From JACNKJ01 sp964440095 (GTDB lineage Bacteria > Krumholzibacteriota > Krumholzibacteriia > JACNKJ01): a stretch of DNA of 64,000 nt. The position numbers were made by a program, and so were the translations under genes. The DNA lies in contig CAYTPZ010000004.1 of assembly GCA_964440095.1 (NCBI GenBank), positions 43,559 through 107,558 on the forward strand, in the 5' to 3' direction. Below the pieces are notes generated by a model, which had not been told where the DNA came from, searched no databases, and worked only from the letters and a program-made list of their open reading frames with translations. The number at the start of each line of letters is the position of its first letter. Position 1 is the first letter of the stretch. Shown one piece after another: positions 25,341 through 34,338 of this stretch.

Positions 25341-27781
25341 AGAAGAGCTGGTTCAGTTCCGCGAGATTCCTTCGCCTGGAAGGCTGGGAAGGCGTACTCG
25401 CCGCGGCCCTGCTCTTTGCCGTTCTTCTGACCTTTGTCTTCCCCGAAGCCGTGCTTCAGGGAAAGGTTTTTCGCACACCCGACAGCCTGGCGCCCAGTGG
25501 ACTGCATCAATATGTGGAAAACAACGAGCTCGAAGCGCCCTTGTGGAATCCTTTCATCTTCGCCGGCATGCCCGCCTTCGCGAGCTTGAGTTATCATCCT
25601 GGGCTCTACCCCATGAGCAGTTTGTTGCGCGTAATTATGAACGCCTTTTCCCTGCCACCACTCACATGGTTGCTTTTCCACTACCTTTGGGCGGCTCTGG
25701 GTCTATTCGTTTTCCTGAGGTGGCGAGGCACTCGGCCCTGGCTTGCATGGTTGGGTGGTGCGCTCTTCATCCTCATGCCCGCTCAGGTGGCTGTGGGAGC
25801 CTATGGTCATGGCAGCAAGGTCATGACCCTTTCCTGGATTCCCTGGATGCTGCTTTTCGCCGATCGTCTCTTGGGCCGAGAAAAGGTTCCCGGCTGGTCA
25901 TCACTCGCCGCCAACACGGCACTACTCGGAGCCAGCACTGCGGGACTCATGCTCTCGGCTCATGTGCAGGTGGCTTACTACGGTCTTCTCACCCTTGCAC
26001 TCTTCGGCCTCTTCAGGCTGGGTCTGCTCCTGGTGCGAGGGCCGCGTGGACGGGCATGGAAGGCATTCGCGGCAGCTCTCCTCGCCCTGCTCCTGGCTGC
26101 GGGCGCGAGCGCACTGCTCTACGCACCTGTGCAGGAATACGGTCACCACAGCATTCGTGGCATCAGTCAGGGTGGCGGGGCCGATTGGCAATACGCCACC
26201 GCATGGAGTCTGCATCCTGCGGAGTGGTTCACCTTCCTCATTCCCTCGGCGGCCGGGTTCGGTGAATCCACCTACTTCGGCCACATGCCCATGACCAACT
26301 ACCCGAATTACGTGGGTCTGTTGTCCGTGCTGGCCGCCGCCATGCTTTTTTTGCGAGGGCGGCGATCGCGTTTCGATCTGTTTTTCAAGGGATTGGCCAT
26401 CGTCACAACCGTGGTAGCCGCTGGTCAGTATCTACCCATACTCTACCGGCCGCTATACGAAGCCTTGCCCTATTTCAATCGCTTCCGCGTGCCGGTGATG
26501 ATTCTCATCTTGCAGCAGTTGTCCGTGGCCATTCTCTTCGCCCGTGGACTTGAGCGTGTGCTGGTGGATAAGCGCGTGCGCGCAGACTTCCGCTGGGTGC
26601 TGGCCTTGGCTGCCCTCGTTCTATTGCTCTTGGGATTGGGCGCCCCGGCGGTTCTTGAAGGCGCTGCAAACGAAGGATTGGCACAGCGTCTTTCCCGTCA
26701 GTTGGCGGGGCTGCCGCCGGCTCAGGTTTCCATCCTGCTGGGTGATCTGGCCAAGCAAAGTGTGGCCTGGCTGCGTCTAGAATCCATTCGCGCGGCACTG
26801 TTGCTTCTTCTGCCCCTGGCTGCGCTGGTGCTGGCGCGTCGTCGCGAGAACTTTCCCTTGGCACCGGCTCTGACTTTGGCTGCCCTCGTCTTCCTGCTGG
26901 GAGACATGCTCCCCCTGGATCACAAAGTTCTTCACCCCGAAAACCACTGGGATATGCATCGAGGTGGGGGCCTTTGGGGTCGTGAATTGGCTCCCCAGGA
27001 TGATCTGCCACCTAAAACTTTAAGCTTCTTGCAAGAGAGCCTGATCAATCAACGTTTCTTCGCTTTGCCGGGAAACCCCTTCGCCGGCAACAGCGCGGCG
27101 TCTCAGGGCTTGGCCAATCTCGGGGGCTATCACGCGGCCAAGATGGCCCAGGCCGATTCGGTGCTCAAAGCCATGGGAAGCGGCGGCAGCGAACTCCTGG
27201 GACGCTTTGCCGTGAAATACCTCATCGGAACCCAAGCCATGAATCTGGGACCGGATTTCCCTCACATCCGTGCAGGGGGCGACACTGGCAGCACCCTTTA
27301 CGAAAACAAACGATGGCGCTCCCGGCTTTTCACCGAAGATCGGGTACAGGTAGAGAATCCCGCACTGAGTCGTGGGCGTCTTATGGAAGGACGCCCCGCC
27401 GCGCCGCTGCATCTGTCGGCGGATCCGGGCTTGGAGCTATCCCCCCAGGAAACTCCCTGCGGTACAGTTATGGAAACGGATTTCGGACTCGACATTGTGA
27501 GCTGCACGGTGAACATGAATCGCGCGGGGATCCTGGTCCTGGCCGATATGAATTACCCCGGTTGGATCGGCCGAGTGGACGGCAATGAGCAGGATCTCCT
27601 TGTTGCCGACGGTTTCTTTCGAGCCCTGGCCCTCGAGGCCGGTGAGCACCAGGTTGCCTTCGAGTTCCGGCCTGCGAGCATGGAAACTCTTCGCTGGCTA
27701 CGGCGCGCATCCTTCCTCATCATGGTCCTGCTCTTGATTCCGGCGCTGATTCGACGAGAAGATAAGGAGGCCCTCGCTTGA
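25337..27781 (+). CDS. YfhO-family multi-spanning membrane protein (GT-C-like)
   Basis: 814 aa from a GTG start overlapping the previous stop. It has about twelve membrane helices. The first external loop holds a long conserved segment (RTPDSLAPSGLHQYVENNEL then APLWNPFIFAGMPAFASLSY), typical of YfhO proteins, and later GAYGHGSKVMTLSWIPWMLL. The C-terminal ~200 residues include a soluble domain and a final helix. YfhO in Gram-positives is implicated in glycosylating lipoteichoic acid from an undecaprenyl-phosphate sugar. A similar role as consumer of the lipid-linked sugars made next door is inferred. Seven bases of AAGGAGG near its 3' end serve the next gene. Confidence 0.75.
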   Translation: MKKSWFSSARFLRLEGWEGVLAAALLFAVLLTFVFPEAVLQGKVFRTPDSLAPSGLHQYVENNELEAPLWNPFIFAGMPAFASLSYHPGLYPMSSLLRVIMNAFSLPPLTWLLFHYLWAALGLFVFLRWRGTRPWLAWLGGALFILMPAQVAVGAYGHGSKVMTLSWIPWMLLFADRLLGREKVPGWSSLAANTALLGASTAGLMLSAHVQVAYYGLLTLALFGLFRLGLLLVRGPRGRAWKAFAAALLALLLAAGASALLYAPVQEYGHHSIRGISQGGGADWQYATAWSLHPAEWFTFLIPSAAGFGESTYFGHMPMTNYPNYVGLLSVLAAAMLFLRGRRSRFDLFFKGLAIVTTVVAAGQYLPILYRPLYEALPYFNRFRVPVMILILQQLSVAILFARGLERVLVDKRVRADFRWVLALAALVLLLLGLGAPAVLEGAANEGLAQRLSRQLAGLPPAQVSILLGDLAKQSVAWLRLESIRAALLLLLPLAALVLARRRENFPLAPALTLAALVFLLGDMLPLDHKVLHPENHWDMHRGGGLWGRELAPQDDLPPKTLSFLQESLINQRFFALPGNPFAGNSAASQGLANLGGYHAAKMAQADSVLKAMGSGGSELLGRFAVKYLIGTQAMNLGPDFPHIRAGGDTGSTLYENKRWRSRLFTEDRVQVENPALSRGRLMEGRPAAPLHLSADPGLELSPQETPCGTVMETDFGLDIVSCTVNMNRAGILVLADMNYPGWIGRVDGNEQDLLVADGFFRALALEAGEHQVAFEFRPASMETLRWLRRASFLIMVLLLIPALIRREDKEALA

Positions 27782-28521
27782 AGGGTTTGGTCATAATCCC
27801 CACTTACAACGAGTGCGAGAATATCGAGCGCATTGTGAAAACCGTGCTCGATCTGGATTCGCGCTTTTCGGTTCTAGTGGTGGACGACAACTCTCCCGAC
27901 GGCACGGGCGCCCTGGTGAAGGGCATGGGGGATCAAGGCGATCGACTCTCCATCTTGGAGCGCCCCGGGAAAATGGGATTGGGTAGCGCTTACATTGCGG
28001 GCTTCGAACATGCCCTGGCCGACACCGCTGTGGACTGTGTCTTCGAAATGGACGCCGATTTTTCTCACGACCCCAGCGACCTTCTACGCATGCTCGAAGA
28101 AATTGAGCATTGCGACCTGGTGCTGGGCAGCCGCTATCTCGAAGGCGTTACCGTGGTGAACTGGCCACTCAGGCGGCTGGCCCTGAGTTTGGGCGCCAAT
28201 ATCTACACGCGTCTGATTACGGGTATGCCCATTCACGACGCCACAGGCGGATTCAAATGCTTCCGGCGCAAGGTGCTGGAAGCCATTCCCCTCCAGCGAA
28301 TTCAGAGCGATGGCTACAGCTTCCAGATTGAAATGAACTACCAGGCCTGGAAGCGAGCGTTTCACATCCACGAGATTCCCATTGTCTTCACCGATCGTCG
28401 TGTGGGCGTGAGTAAAATGAATCGCAAGATCATTTGGGAAGCGGTCTGGATGGTTTGGCGCCTGCGCTTCTCGAAACTTCACGGCGGCACCGGCAAGGAT
28501 GGGCGAGCATGGCCGGAATGA
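27778..28521 (+). CDS. Dolichol-phosphate-mannose-synthase-like GT2 enzyme
   Basis: 247 aa from a TTG start (27778) with AAGGAGG 7 nt upstream; the start overlaps the previous stop (TTGA). The sequence follows DPM1 and bacterial polyprenol-monophosphomannose synthase closely: GLVIIPTYNECENIERIV, VVDDNSPDGTGALV, GLGSAYIAGFEHAL, FEMDADFSHDPSDLLRM, LGSRYLEGVTVVNWPLRR, and IVFTDRRVGVSKMNRKIIWE. It lacks C-terminal membrane helices, so it is the DPM1-like soluble form. It probably makes a polyprenyl-phosphate hexose, with mannose the best guess from family, for GT-C acceptor enzymes in the same locus. Confidence 0.9.
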   Translation: MKGLVIIPTYNECENIERIVKTVLDLDSRFSVLVVDDNSPDGTGALVKGMGDQGDRLSILERPGKMGLGSAYIAGFEHALADTAVDCVFEMDADFSHDPSDLLRMLEEIEHCDLVLGSRYLEGVTVVNWPLRRLALSLGANIYTRLITGMPIHDATGGFKCFRRKVLEAIPLQRIQSDGYSFQIEMNYQAWKRAFHIHEIPIVFTDRRVGVSKMNRKIIWEAVWMVWRLRFSKLHGGTGKDGRAWPE

Positions 28522-30581
28522 TCAGCATCGTCTTCGTGAGCTATCACTCGGGCCGTGAAATCCTGAACTGCCTGGATAGCATCGCCGCGTCCGGCACCAA
28601 GCGTGGGCTGGAATTCATCGTGGTGGACAATGCCAGCGCCGACGATAGCGTGGAACTTCTCGCTGCGCGCCCGGACATCCACCTGATTGCCAATGAAGAG
28701 AACCTGGGCCTTTCCCGGGCCGTGAATCAGGGTCTGCGCGTTGCCCAGGGTGACTATCTGCTGGTGCTCAATCCCGACATTCTGGTGAAGCCGGGATCCC
28801 TCGATGCCCTTGCCGATTTTCTGGACGCCAATCCCAAGGCCGGTATGGTCGGCGCCAAGCTGCTCAACGAAGACGGCAGCTTGCAGTATTCCTGTCGGTC
28901 CTTCTACACCCTCTGGACCATTATTCTGCGGCGCACGCCCCTGGGAAAACTTTTCAAGAACAGCAAGGCCATCCGTCGCCATCTCATGCTCGACTACGAT
29001 CACGAGACTCCCGCCAAGGTCGACTGGATACTCGGCGCTTGCATGATGACCCATCGCCGTGCCTTGGCCGATGTGGGAGGAATGGACGAGCGATTCTTCC
29101 TCTACTTTGAAGATGTGGATTGGTGCTACCGCATGGATCGCCGCGGTTGGGAAGTCTGGTACGCGCCCAGCTCGGAGATCACACACATCTATCGGCGGGC
29201 CAGTGCCCGCAATCCCTTCAGCCGGAGTTTGCTGGCGCATATCAGCAGCTTTTTCCACTACTACGAGAAGTGGAATCCTGTGAGTTACCTTGCCAAGCGC
29301 TATCGAAATCCGGTGAAGGTTCTGGGGCTGTTGATAATCGACGCCCTGGGCCTGGCTATCGCCCTGGCCGCGGCAGTGTGGCTTCGCGTGAGCCTGGCCG
29401 CCGGCTTCTTCGAGGCCACGTATTTCGAAGCCGAGCCCTACCTTCGTTTCGCGCCCTTCTTCCTGGGCGTAAACCTGGTGCTCTTTTACTTCATGGGACT
29501 CTATCGCATCGACCGGCGCACAGCTCAGGCCGAGGAATTCATATCCCTACTCAAGGCCGAGCTGCCTGCGCCCGTGGTGCTTCTCGCCGCGAACTTCCTG
29601 ACCGGCGAAGACGTGATTTCTCGAAGCGTCATCGTTTTGAGCGCGCCCATGGCCATCATCTTTGTGTTGATGCTGCGCGGAAGCCTGCGGGCAGTTCATC
29701 GTCGCCTGCTCCGTCTCAATTTCGACTTGCGCCGCCTGCTCATGGTGGGTAGCGCCGAGGAGCAACTTGCCCTGGATCGTCGGGTGTGTGAGCGACCTCA
29801 GTTGGGATTGGATCTGGTCGGGCGTTTGGATCCCATGGGGCTCTCGGGCAGCTTGGGCGATCTCTCGGAACTCGAACGCGTGGCCACGGAAGAACGCGTG
29901 CAGGAAATTGTCATTGCGCCTTCGGCGGCCACATCTGCGGGCGTGGCTGCGGTGCTGCCCTGGTGCCGGGCACGAAATGTGGAACTGCGAGTTTTGGCCG
30001 ATCTGGCCGGCGTCATGAGCGGATCGGTGCGCGTACAGGATTTCCTGGATCTACCCGGATGGTCTTATCGCATGGGGGGCGGTTATAGCTTGTTGCTGGC
30101 GGCCAAACGCTTAACCGACATCGTCGTCTCCTTGCTCTTCCTGCTCCTCAGCCTCTTGCCCGGCCTCCTGTTCATCCTTTCGCGTCGCCTGCAGGGTAAG
30201 ACAGCCTATACCCGCCTAAACTTCCTGGGACGCCGTGGGAAGGCGGCCTATCTTCCTTTAGCCCAGTCAGAGGGGAAGGGCGCGCTTTCGGATCTGCTCA
30301 ATCCCGGACAGTACTTGGCGGTGCTTCGAGGTCAGTTCAGCCTGGTTGGACCCCAACCGGTTCCGGCCAACTCGGGTGGAGACATGCCTTCCATGAGGCC
30401 GGGGCTCACGGGCTATTGGCGCCTGGCCTGTAACAGGGAAGAGGAAAGCCTCTTGTCGCGGGACAGGTTCTACATGCATAACTGGAGTCCGGGTGAAGAT
30501 CTTCGCATCTGGAGTTCCACGCTTCCGTCTCAAATCCGCGGCCAATACCCGGCCTCTTTCCTAAGGAGCGTCCCCATTTGA
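28509..30581 (+). CDS. Fusion: GT2 glycosyltransferase + degenerate phosphoglycosyl-transferase (WbaP-like) domain
   Basis: 690 aa. Residues 1-~265 are a GT2 enzyme (ISIVFVSYHSGREILNCLDS, VVDNASADDS, LVLNPDILV, MDERFFLYFEDVDWCYRMDR). From ~285 come four membrane helices and a CoA-binding-like domain as in WbaP/WcaJ. The end has sugar-transferase marks (KRLTDIVVSLLFLLLS, RGQFSLVGPQPVP, MRPGLTGYWRLACNREEE, YMHNWSPGEDLRIW). The central part of the catalytic domain, normally KFRSM, a Asp-Glu dyad and SLDELPQL, is replaced by a short AYLPLAQSEGKGALSDLLNP segment, so the phosphotransfer core appears lost. The ATG at 28509 overlaps the previous gene by 13 nt; ATG 28518 is possible. Confidence 0.8.
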   Translation: MAGMISIVFVSYHSGREILNCLDSIAASGTKRGLEFIVVDNASADDSVELLAARPDIHLIANEENLGLSRAVNQGLRVAQGDYLLVLNPDILVKPGSLDALADFLDANPKAGMVGAKLLNEDGSLQYSCRSFYTLWTIILRRTPLGKLFKNSKAIRRHLMLDYDHETPAKVDWILGACMMTHRRALADVGGMDERFFLYFEDVDWCYRMDRRGWEVWYAPSSEITHIYRRASARNPFSRSLLAHISSFFHYYEKWNPVSYLAKRYRNPVKVLGLLIIDALGLAIALAAAVWLRVSLAAGFFEATYFEAEPYLRFAPFFLGVNLVLFYFMGLYRIDRRTAQAEEFISLLKAELPAPVVLLAANFLTGEDVISRSVIVLSAPMAIIFVLMLRGSLRAVHRRLLRLNFDLRRLLMVGSAEEQLALDRRVCERPQLGLDLVGRLDPMGLSGSLGDLSELERVATEERVQEIVIAPSAATSAGVAAVLPWCRARNVELRVLADLAGVMSGSVRVQDFLDLPGWSYRMGGGYSLLLAAKRLTDIVVSLLFLLLSLLPGLLFILSRRLQGKTAYTRLNFLGRRGKAAYLPLAQSEGKGALSDLLNPGQYLAVLRGQFSLVGPQPVPANSGGDMPSMRPGLTGYWRLACNREEESLLSRDRFYMHNWSPGEDLRIWSSTLPSQIRGQYPASFLRSVPI

Positions 30582-32905
30582 AGCGCGGCCTAATCCTGAT
30601 CTGGCTCATTCTGACCGCCTTCCCCGCCATGGGGGAAATCCTCTGGACCCTCCACAGCGACTCCAGTTTTCTGCGCGGGCTTTCGGTGAGTCCCGAAGCT
30701 CTCTGGGCTGTGGGGCAGGGTGGTGCGCTTAGACAGGACCGCCTGAGTGGCGAGCTCAGTTTCATTCGCGCCACAGAAGGTCTTCCCAGCCACAACCTCA
30801 CCAGCGTGTTGGCTCTCTCCGATGAAGAGATCTGGATCGGCACCGACGGCGAAGGTCTGCTTCGCTATCGCCCATCGGAAACCGATCCCTGGAACCAGTA
30901 CAAGCTACTGCCCCAGTCGTTGGCGGGGGACGAGGTGCTCTGCCTGGCCGTGGACGGTGAGGGTCGTGTTTGGTACGGCTGCCGCGAACAGGATCTCACC
31001 AATTACGTGGCCGGGGGCTTCGGCGTCATGGACGAGAACAGCCCCGGCGACATCTGGGGTGAGCCGGAAGGTTTGGCCAATCTCACGGTCAATGCCCTTG
31101 CCTTCGCAGGCGATGATCTCTTCGTGGGCACGGAAGAGGGCATCTATCTCCTCGATGCCGATGAGGTCCTAAGCTTCGAGACAGAGGGACCCCTCGGCGC
31201 GATCGATGGTCTCGCCGTGGCGGGCGGCCGCATCTGGGCGCTTACCGAGAGCGAGCTGCATTCCCGTCCCATTGAAGGCGACGAATGGACTCGTAAGTAC
31301 ATGCCTGAGAACGGATACGCGCCGTCATCTCTAGCAACACTGGAAGACATCCTCTATGTGGCCATGCGCAATTCAGGTGTCGGCACCCTGGCTTATGCCT
31401 ACGATCCCCTTGCTCAAAGCTGGACCGATCTGTCGGCCGGCATGCCCGTACCGGACTGGTTGCTGGACTACAGCAATCCGGTTTACAGCGCCATGTGCGC
31501 GGCTTCGGGCCATGAGCTTTGGCTTGGCGGACACGTGTATCGCAACATGGGTCCGGGCATCTTACATCGCAGCGGAGACGCTTGGGAAAGAACTCCGCTG
31601 GATCAGGGTCCAATGGGACCGGTCACCAAATCGCTCAGTTTCGGACCCAGTGGAACGCTTTGGACCAACAGCGATGCCGGGGCGGCCTATCAGGACACGG
31701 ATGGAAACTGGACCCGCCAGCGCAGGTTGACCGATTTTCACAACTGGCCGTCCTGGAGTCTCGAAGTCTTGGAGGACAGCCAGGGTTACGCCTGGTTCTG
31801 CCCCTTCGCCACCGCCTATGACGACGCCTTCGCTCGGCTTGAAATTGAAACAGGCGAGGTTGAATCCATGCCCGTGGGAGCTGGCGGATTGCCTTCCACG
31901 CGGGTCTTGGCCATGCTCGAAGATTCCGGAGGCTCGCGCTGGTTCGCCACCGAAGACGCGGGTATCGGAGTAGTGAGCGCGGAGGGAGATTGGTTCCTTC
32001 TCAATTCTGATCCCGCCAACGGCAGCCTGCCCACTCCCAACGTCAATGCTCTGGCATTTTTGGATGGCGGTCGCGTGGCCATGCTCTGCAGCGGCGTGGG
32101 CCTCTGCATCTGGGACGGCGTTTCTCAGTGGTGGAAGCCCGGCGCGGGAATCATCGACTCCAGCGGCGATCTGGCCGCGACCACAACGGGCGGCAGTCTG
32201 TCGGCCATTCCCGGCGGCGGAGTCTGGGTCGGGCAATTAGACGGGCTCATTCGCGTGGCCCCCAGCGGCAGCGCCTACATCGTCCAAAGTAAACTCCGCC
32301 AATCCGACGGCAGCGCTCCCGGGCTGCTCAGCAGCCTTGTGAAAGATGTGGCCACGGGGCCGGGCGGTGAAGCCTGGGTGGCCACCGAATTGGGCATTTC
32401 ACAGGTGGACCTGGATCTGGACGAGGGCGTCTGGCTCGTGGAGAACTACACCAGCAAAATGGGGCTTGCCGAGGCCGGTGGAGCTTTCGGTCCTGAAGTG
32501 CTGGCGCCGCTTCCTGATCACATTTATGACTGCATCGCCGTCTCACCCGATGGTAGCCGTATCGTAGCCGGAAGCCGCAGTCAGGGATTGGTCGAACTGG
32601 AGAGCCGGCCGGATCCTCCCTCGGACCCGGAAGAAATATCCCGTATCCGCTTATATCCCAACCCGGTAAGGCTTTCCCTCGGGCAGTCGGAAGTGTACTG
32701 CATGGGGGTGGATTTCCCTGTCGACGTGCACATCTACAACCTGGAAGGTCAGCTGGTGCGCGAGTTGCTTGAGGTGCAGCCGGGAGAACCGGTTTGGCCC
32801 GATCTGGCCACCCGATTCGGAAGCCGCGCCGTCAGCGGTATCTACTTGATCCACCTGAGTTACGAGGGGCGTAGTGAGGTGCGAACCCTCGCCCTCTTGC
32901 GATAG
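30578..32905 (+). CDS. Exported beta-propeller protein with C-terminal sorting domain
   Basis: 775 aa from a TTG start overlapping the previous stop, AAGGAG upstream. A signal peptide covers residues 1-19 (ends FPAMG). The body is made of repeats like those of two-component-regulator propellers (LPSHNLTSVLALSDEEIWIG, TDGEGLLRY, LTVNALAFAGDDLFVGTEEG, LPTPNVNALAFLDGGRVAML). The last ~85 residues form a FlgD-like/T9SS-like tail: IRLYPNPVRLSLGQ, VDVHIYNLEGQLVRELLE, AVSGIYLIHLSYEGR, ending LALLR. There are no kinase or catalytic motifs. It is probably secreted or surface-attached. Its position inside the glycan locus makes it a candidate client of, or scaffold for, the glycosylation system. Confidence 0.75.
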   Translation: MKRGLILIWLILTAFPAMGEILWTLHSDSSFLRGLSVSPEALWAVGQGGALRQDRLSGELSFIRATEGLPSHNLTSVLALSDEEIWIGTDGEGLLRYRPSETDPWNQYKLLPQSLAGDEVLCLAVDGEGRVWYGCREQDLTNYVAGGFGVMDENSPGDIWGEPEGLANLTVNALAFAGDDLFVGTEEGIYLLDADEVLSFETEGPLGAIDGLAVAGGRIWALTESELHSRPIEGDEWTRKYMPENGYAPSSLATLEDILYVAMRNSGVGTLAYAYDPLAQSWTDLSAGMPVPDWLLDYSNPVYSAMCAASGHELWLGGHVYRNMGPGILHRSGDAWERTPLDQGPMGPVTKSLSFGPSGTLWTNSDAGAAYQDTDGNWTRQRRLTDFHNWPSWSLEVLEDSQGYAWFCPFATAYDDAFARLEIETGEVESMPVGAGGLPSTRVLAMLEDSGGSRWFATEDAGIGVVSAEGDWFLLNSDPANGSLPTPNVNALAFLDGGRVAMLCSGVGLCIWDGVSQWWKPGAGIIDSSGDLAATTTGGSLSAIPGGGVWVGQLDGLIRVAPSGSAYIVQSKLRQSDGSAPGLLSSLVKDVATGPGGEAWVATELGISQVDLDLDEGVWLVENYTSKMGLAEAGGAFGPEVLAPLPDHIYDCIAVSPDGSRIVAGSRSQGLVELESRPDPPSDPEEISRIRLYPNPVRLSLGQSEVYCMGVDFPVDVHIYNLEGQLVRELLEVQPGEPVWPDLATRFGSRAVSGIYLIHLSYEGRSEVRTLALLR

Positions 32906-32913
32906 CGGAGAGC

Positions 32914-34338
32914 ATGGACGAAAAAAGGCGCATCCTGATTCTCGGAGCCGGCGAGGCCGGACGCATGGTGGCAGCCGAGGCGACCCTATCGCCTGAGCTG
33001 GGGCTCACCGTGCTCGCCTTTCTCGACGATGACGAGAAGCTTCAGGGTAAGAACTTCGAAGGTGTGTCCGTTCTGGGTCCTTGCGACCAGCTTCCCCGGC
33101 TGGCCAGCGAACTCAAACCCGATGAAGTGATCATCGCCATTCCCAGCGCCCGTGGTGCGGTGATTCGACGACTCCTGCGTCTCTGCCGACAGGCCAAGCT
33201 TCCCTTCAAATTGCTGCCGGGCATTCGCGAAATCATTCGCGGAGAAGCCAGCTTCCGCCAGGCGCGCCTGGTGAATCCCAACGACCTTCTGGGTCGCGAA
33301 AGCGTGGATTTCCAGGAGGGGCCGGTTCGCGAGGTCATCCAAGGTCGGCGCGTGCTGGTGACCGGTGCAGGTGGATCCATCGGCGGCGAGATCGCCCGTC
33401 AGGTGGCGCGTCTGGATCCTGCCGAACTCCTGCTCCTGGGTCGGGGTGAAAACTCCATTTTCGAAATCGAGACCGAGCTGGCCGAAAGCCGCCCGACTCT
33501 AAAGCGCACGAGCATCATCCAGGACATTCGCGATCGCGAGGGTTTGCTGCGTCTGGCGCGGGAACGCAAACCCCAGGTGATTTTCCATGCCGCAGCTCAC
33601 AAGCATGTGCCTTTCATGGAGCGCTTCCCCCTGGAAGCCTTCGTGAACAACGTGCTCGGCACACAGAACGTAATCGACGCGGCGTCGGAAGCGGGCGCCG
33701 AACGCATGGTGATGCTGTCCACCGACAAAGCCGTGGATCCCCTGGGTGTCATGGGGGCGAGCAAGCGCTTGGCAGAATTGCTCATGCTGCGAGCGGCCGC
33801 CGAGGGTAAGGGTCCGCGTTATCTTTCAGTGCGTTTCGGCAATGTGCTTGCGAGCCGCGGTAGTGTGGTACCGCTCTTTCTGGGACAGATCGAACGCGGC
33901 GGTCCGGTGACGGTGACCGACAAGGACGCCACCCGCTTCTTCATGACCATTCGCGAGGCCAGCAAGCTCGTGGTTCAGGCCAGCGCCATAGGTCGAGGCG
34001 GCGAGGTGTTCATCCTCAACATGGGCGAGAGTGTGGGCATTCTCGAATTGGCGCGCACGCTCATTCTTCTGGCGGGCTATGAGCCGGACGAAGAAATCCC
34101 CATCGAGTTCACGGGCCTGCGGCCTGGCGAGAAACTTCACGAGCAACTCATGACCGACAACGAAGCCGAAGTCAGTGAGCTGGGCGAAGAGTTGATGATC
34201 ATCCGGCCCAGCCTTCCCGAAGGTTTAAACCTCGATACATTGCTGGACGAACTTCGCGAGCTTGTGAAGAGCGGCAAGGCCGATGTCATGGCGGAGCGTC
34301 TGCTCGCCATCTCTCACAGCATGGGAAAAGTACTTTGA
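32914..34338 (+). CDS. CapD/WbpM-type nucleotide-sugar 4,6-dehydratase, membrane region absent
   Basis: 474 aa. A CoA-binding-like domain (RRILILGAGEAGRMVAAEA) leads to an SDR domain of the FlaA1/CapD type: VLVTGAGGSIGGEIARQVAR, IFHAAAHKHVPFMERFPLEA, MVMLSTDKAVDPLGVMGASK with Met-x3-Lys in place of the usual Tyr-x3-Lys, and LRPGEKLHEQL. Such enzymes make UDP-4-keto-6-deoxy-HexNAc. The four N-terminal membrane helices of WbpM are missing, so this form should be cytosolic. The aminotransferase after it would act on the keto product. It starts 8 nt after the propeller gene. Confidence 0.9.
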   Translation: MDEKRRILILGAGEAGRMVAAEATLSPELGLTVLAFLDDDEKLQGKNFEGVSVLGPCDQLPRLASELKPDEVIIAIPSARGAVIRRLLRLCRQAKLPFKLLPGIREIIRGEASFRQARLVNPNDLLGRESVDFQEGPVREVIQGRRVLVTGAGGSIGGEIARQVARLDPAELLLLGRGENSIFEIETELAESRPTLKRTSIIQDIRDREGLLRLARERKPQVIFHAAAHKHVPFMERFPLEAFVNNVLGTQNVIDAASEAGAERMVMLSTDKAVDPLGVMGASKRLAELLMLRAAAEGKGPRYLSVRFGNVLASRGSVVPLFLGQIERGGPVTVTDKDATRFFMTIREASKLVVQASAIGRGGEVFILNMGESVGILELARTLILLAGYEPDEEIPIEFTGLRPGEKLHEQLMTDNEAEVSELGEELMIIRPSLPEGLNLDTLLDELRELVKSGKADVMAERLLAISHSMGKVL

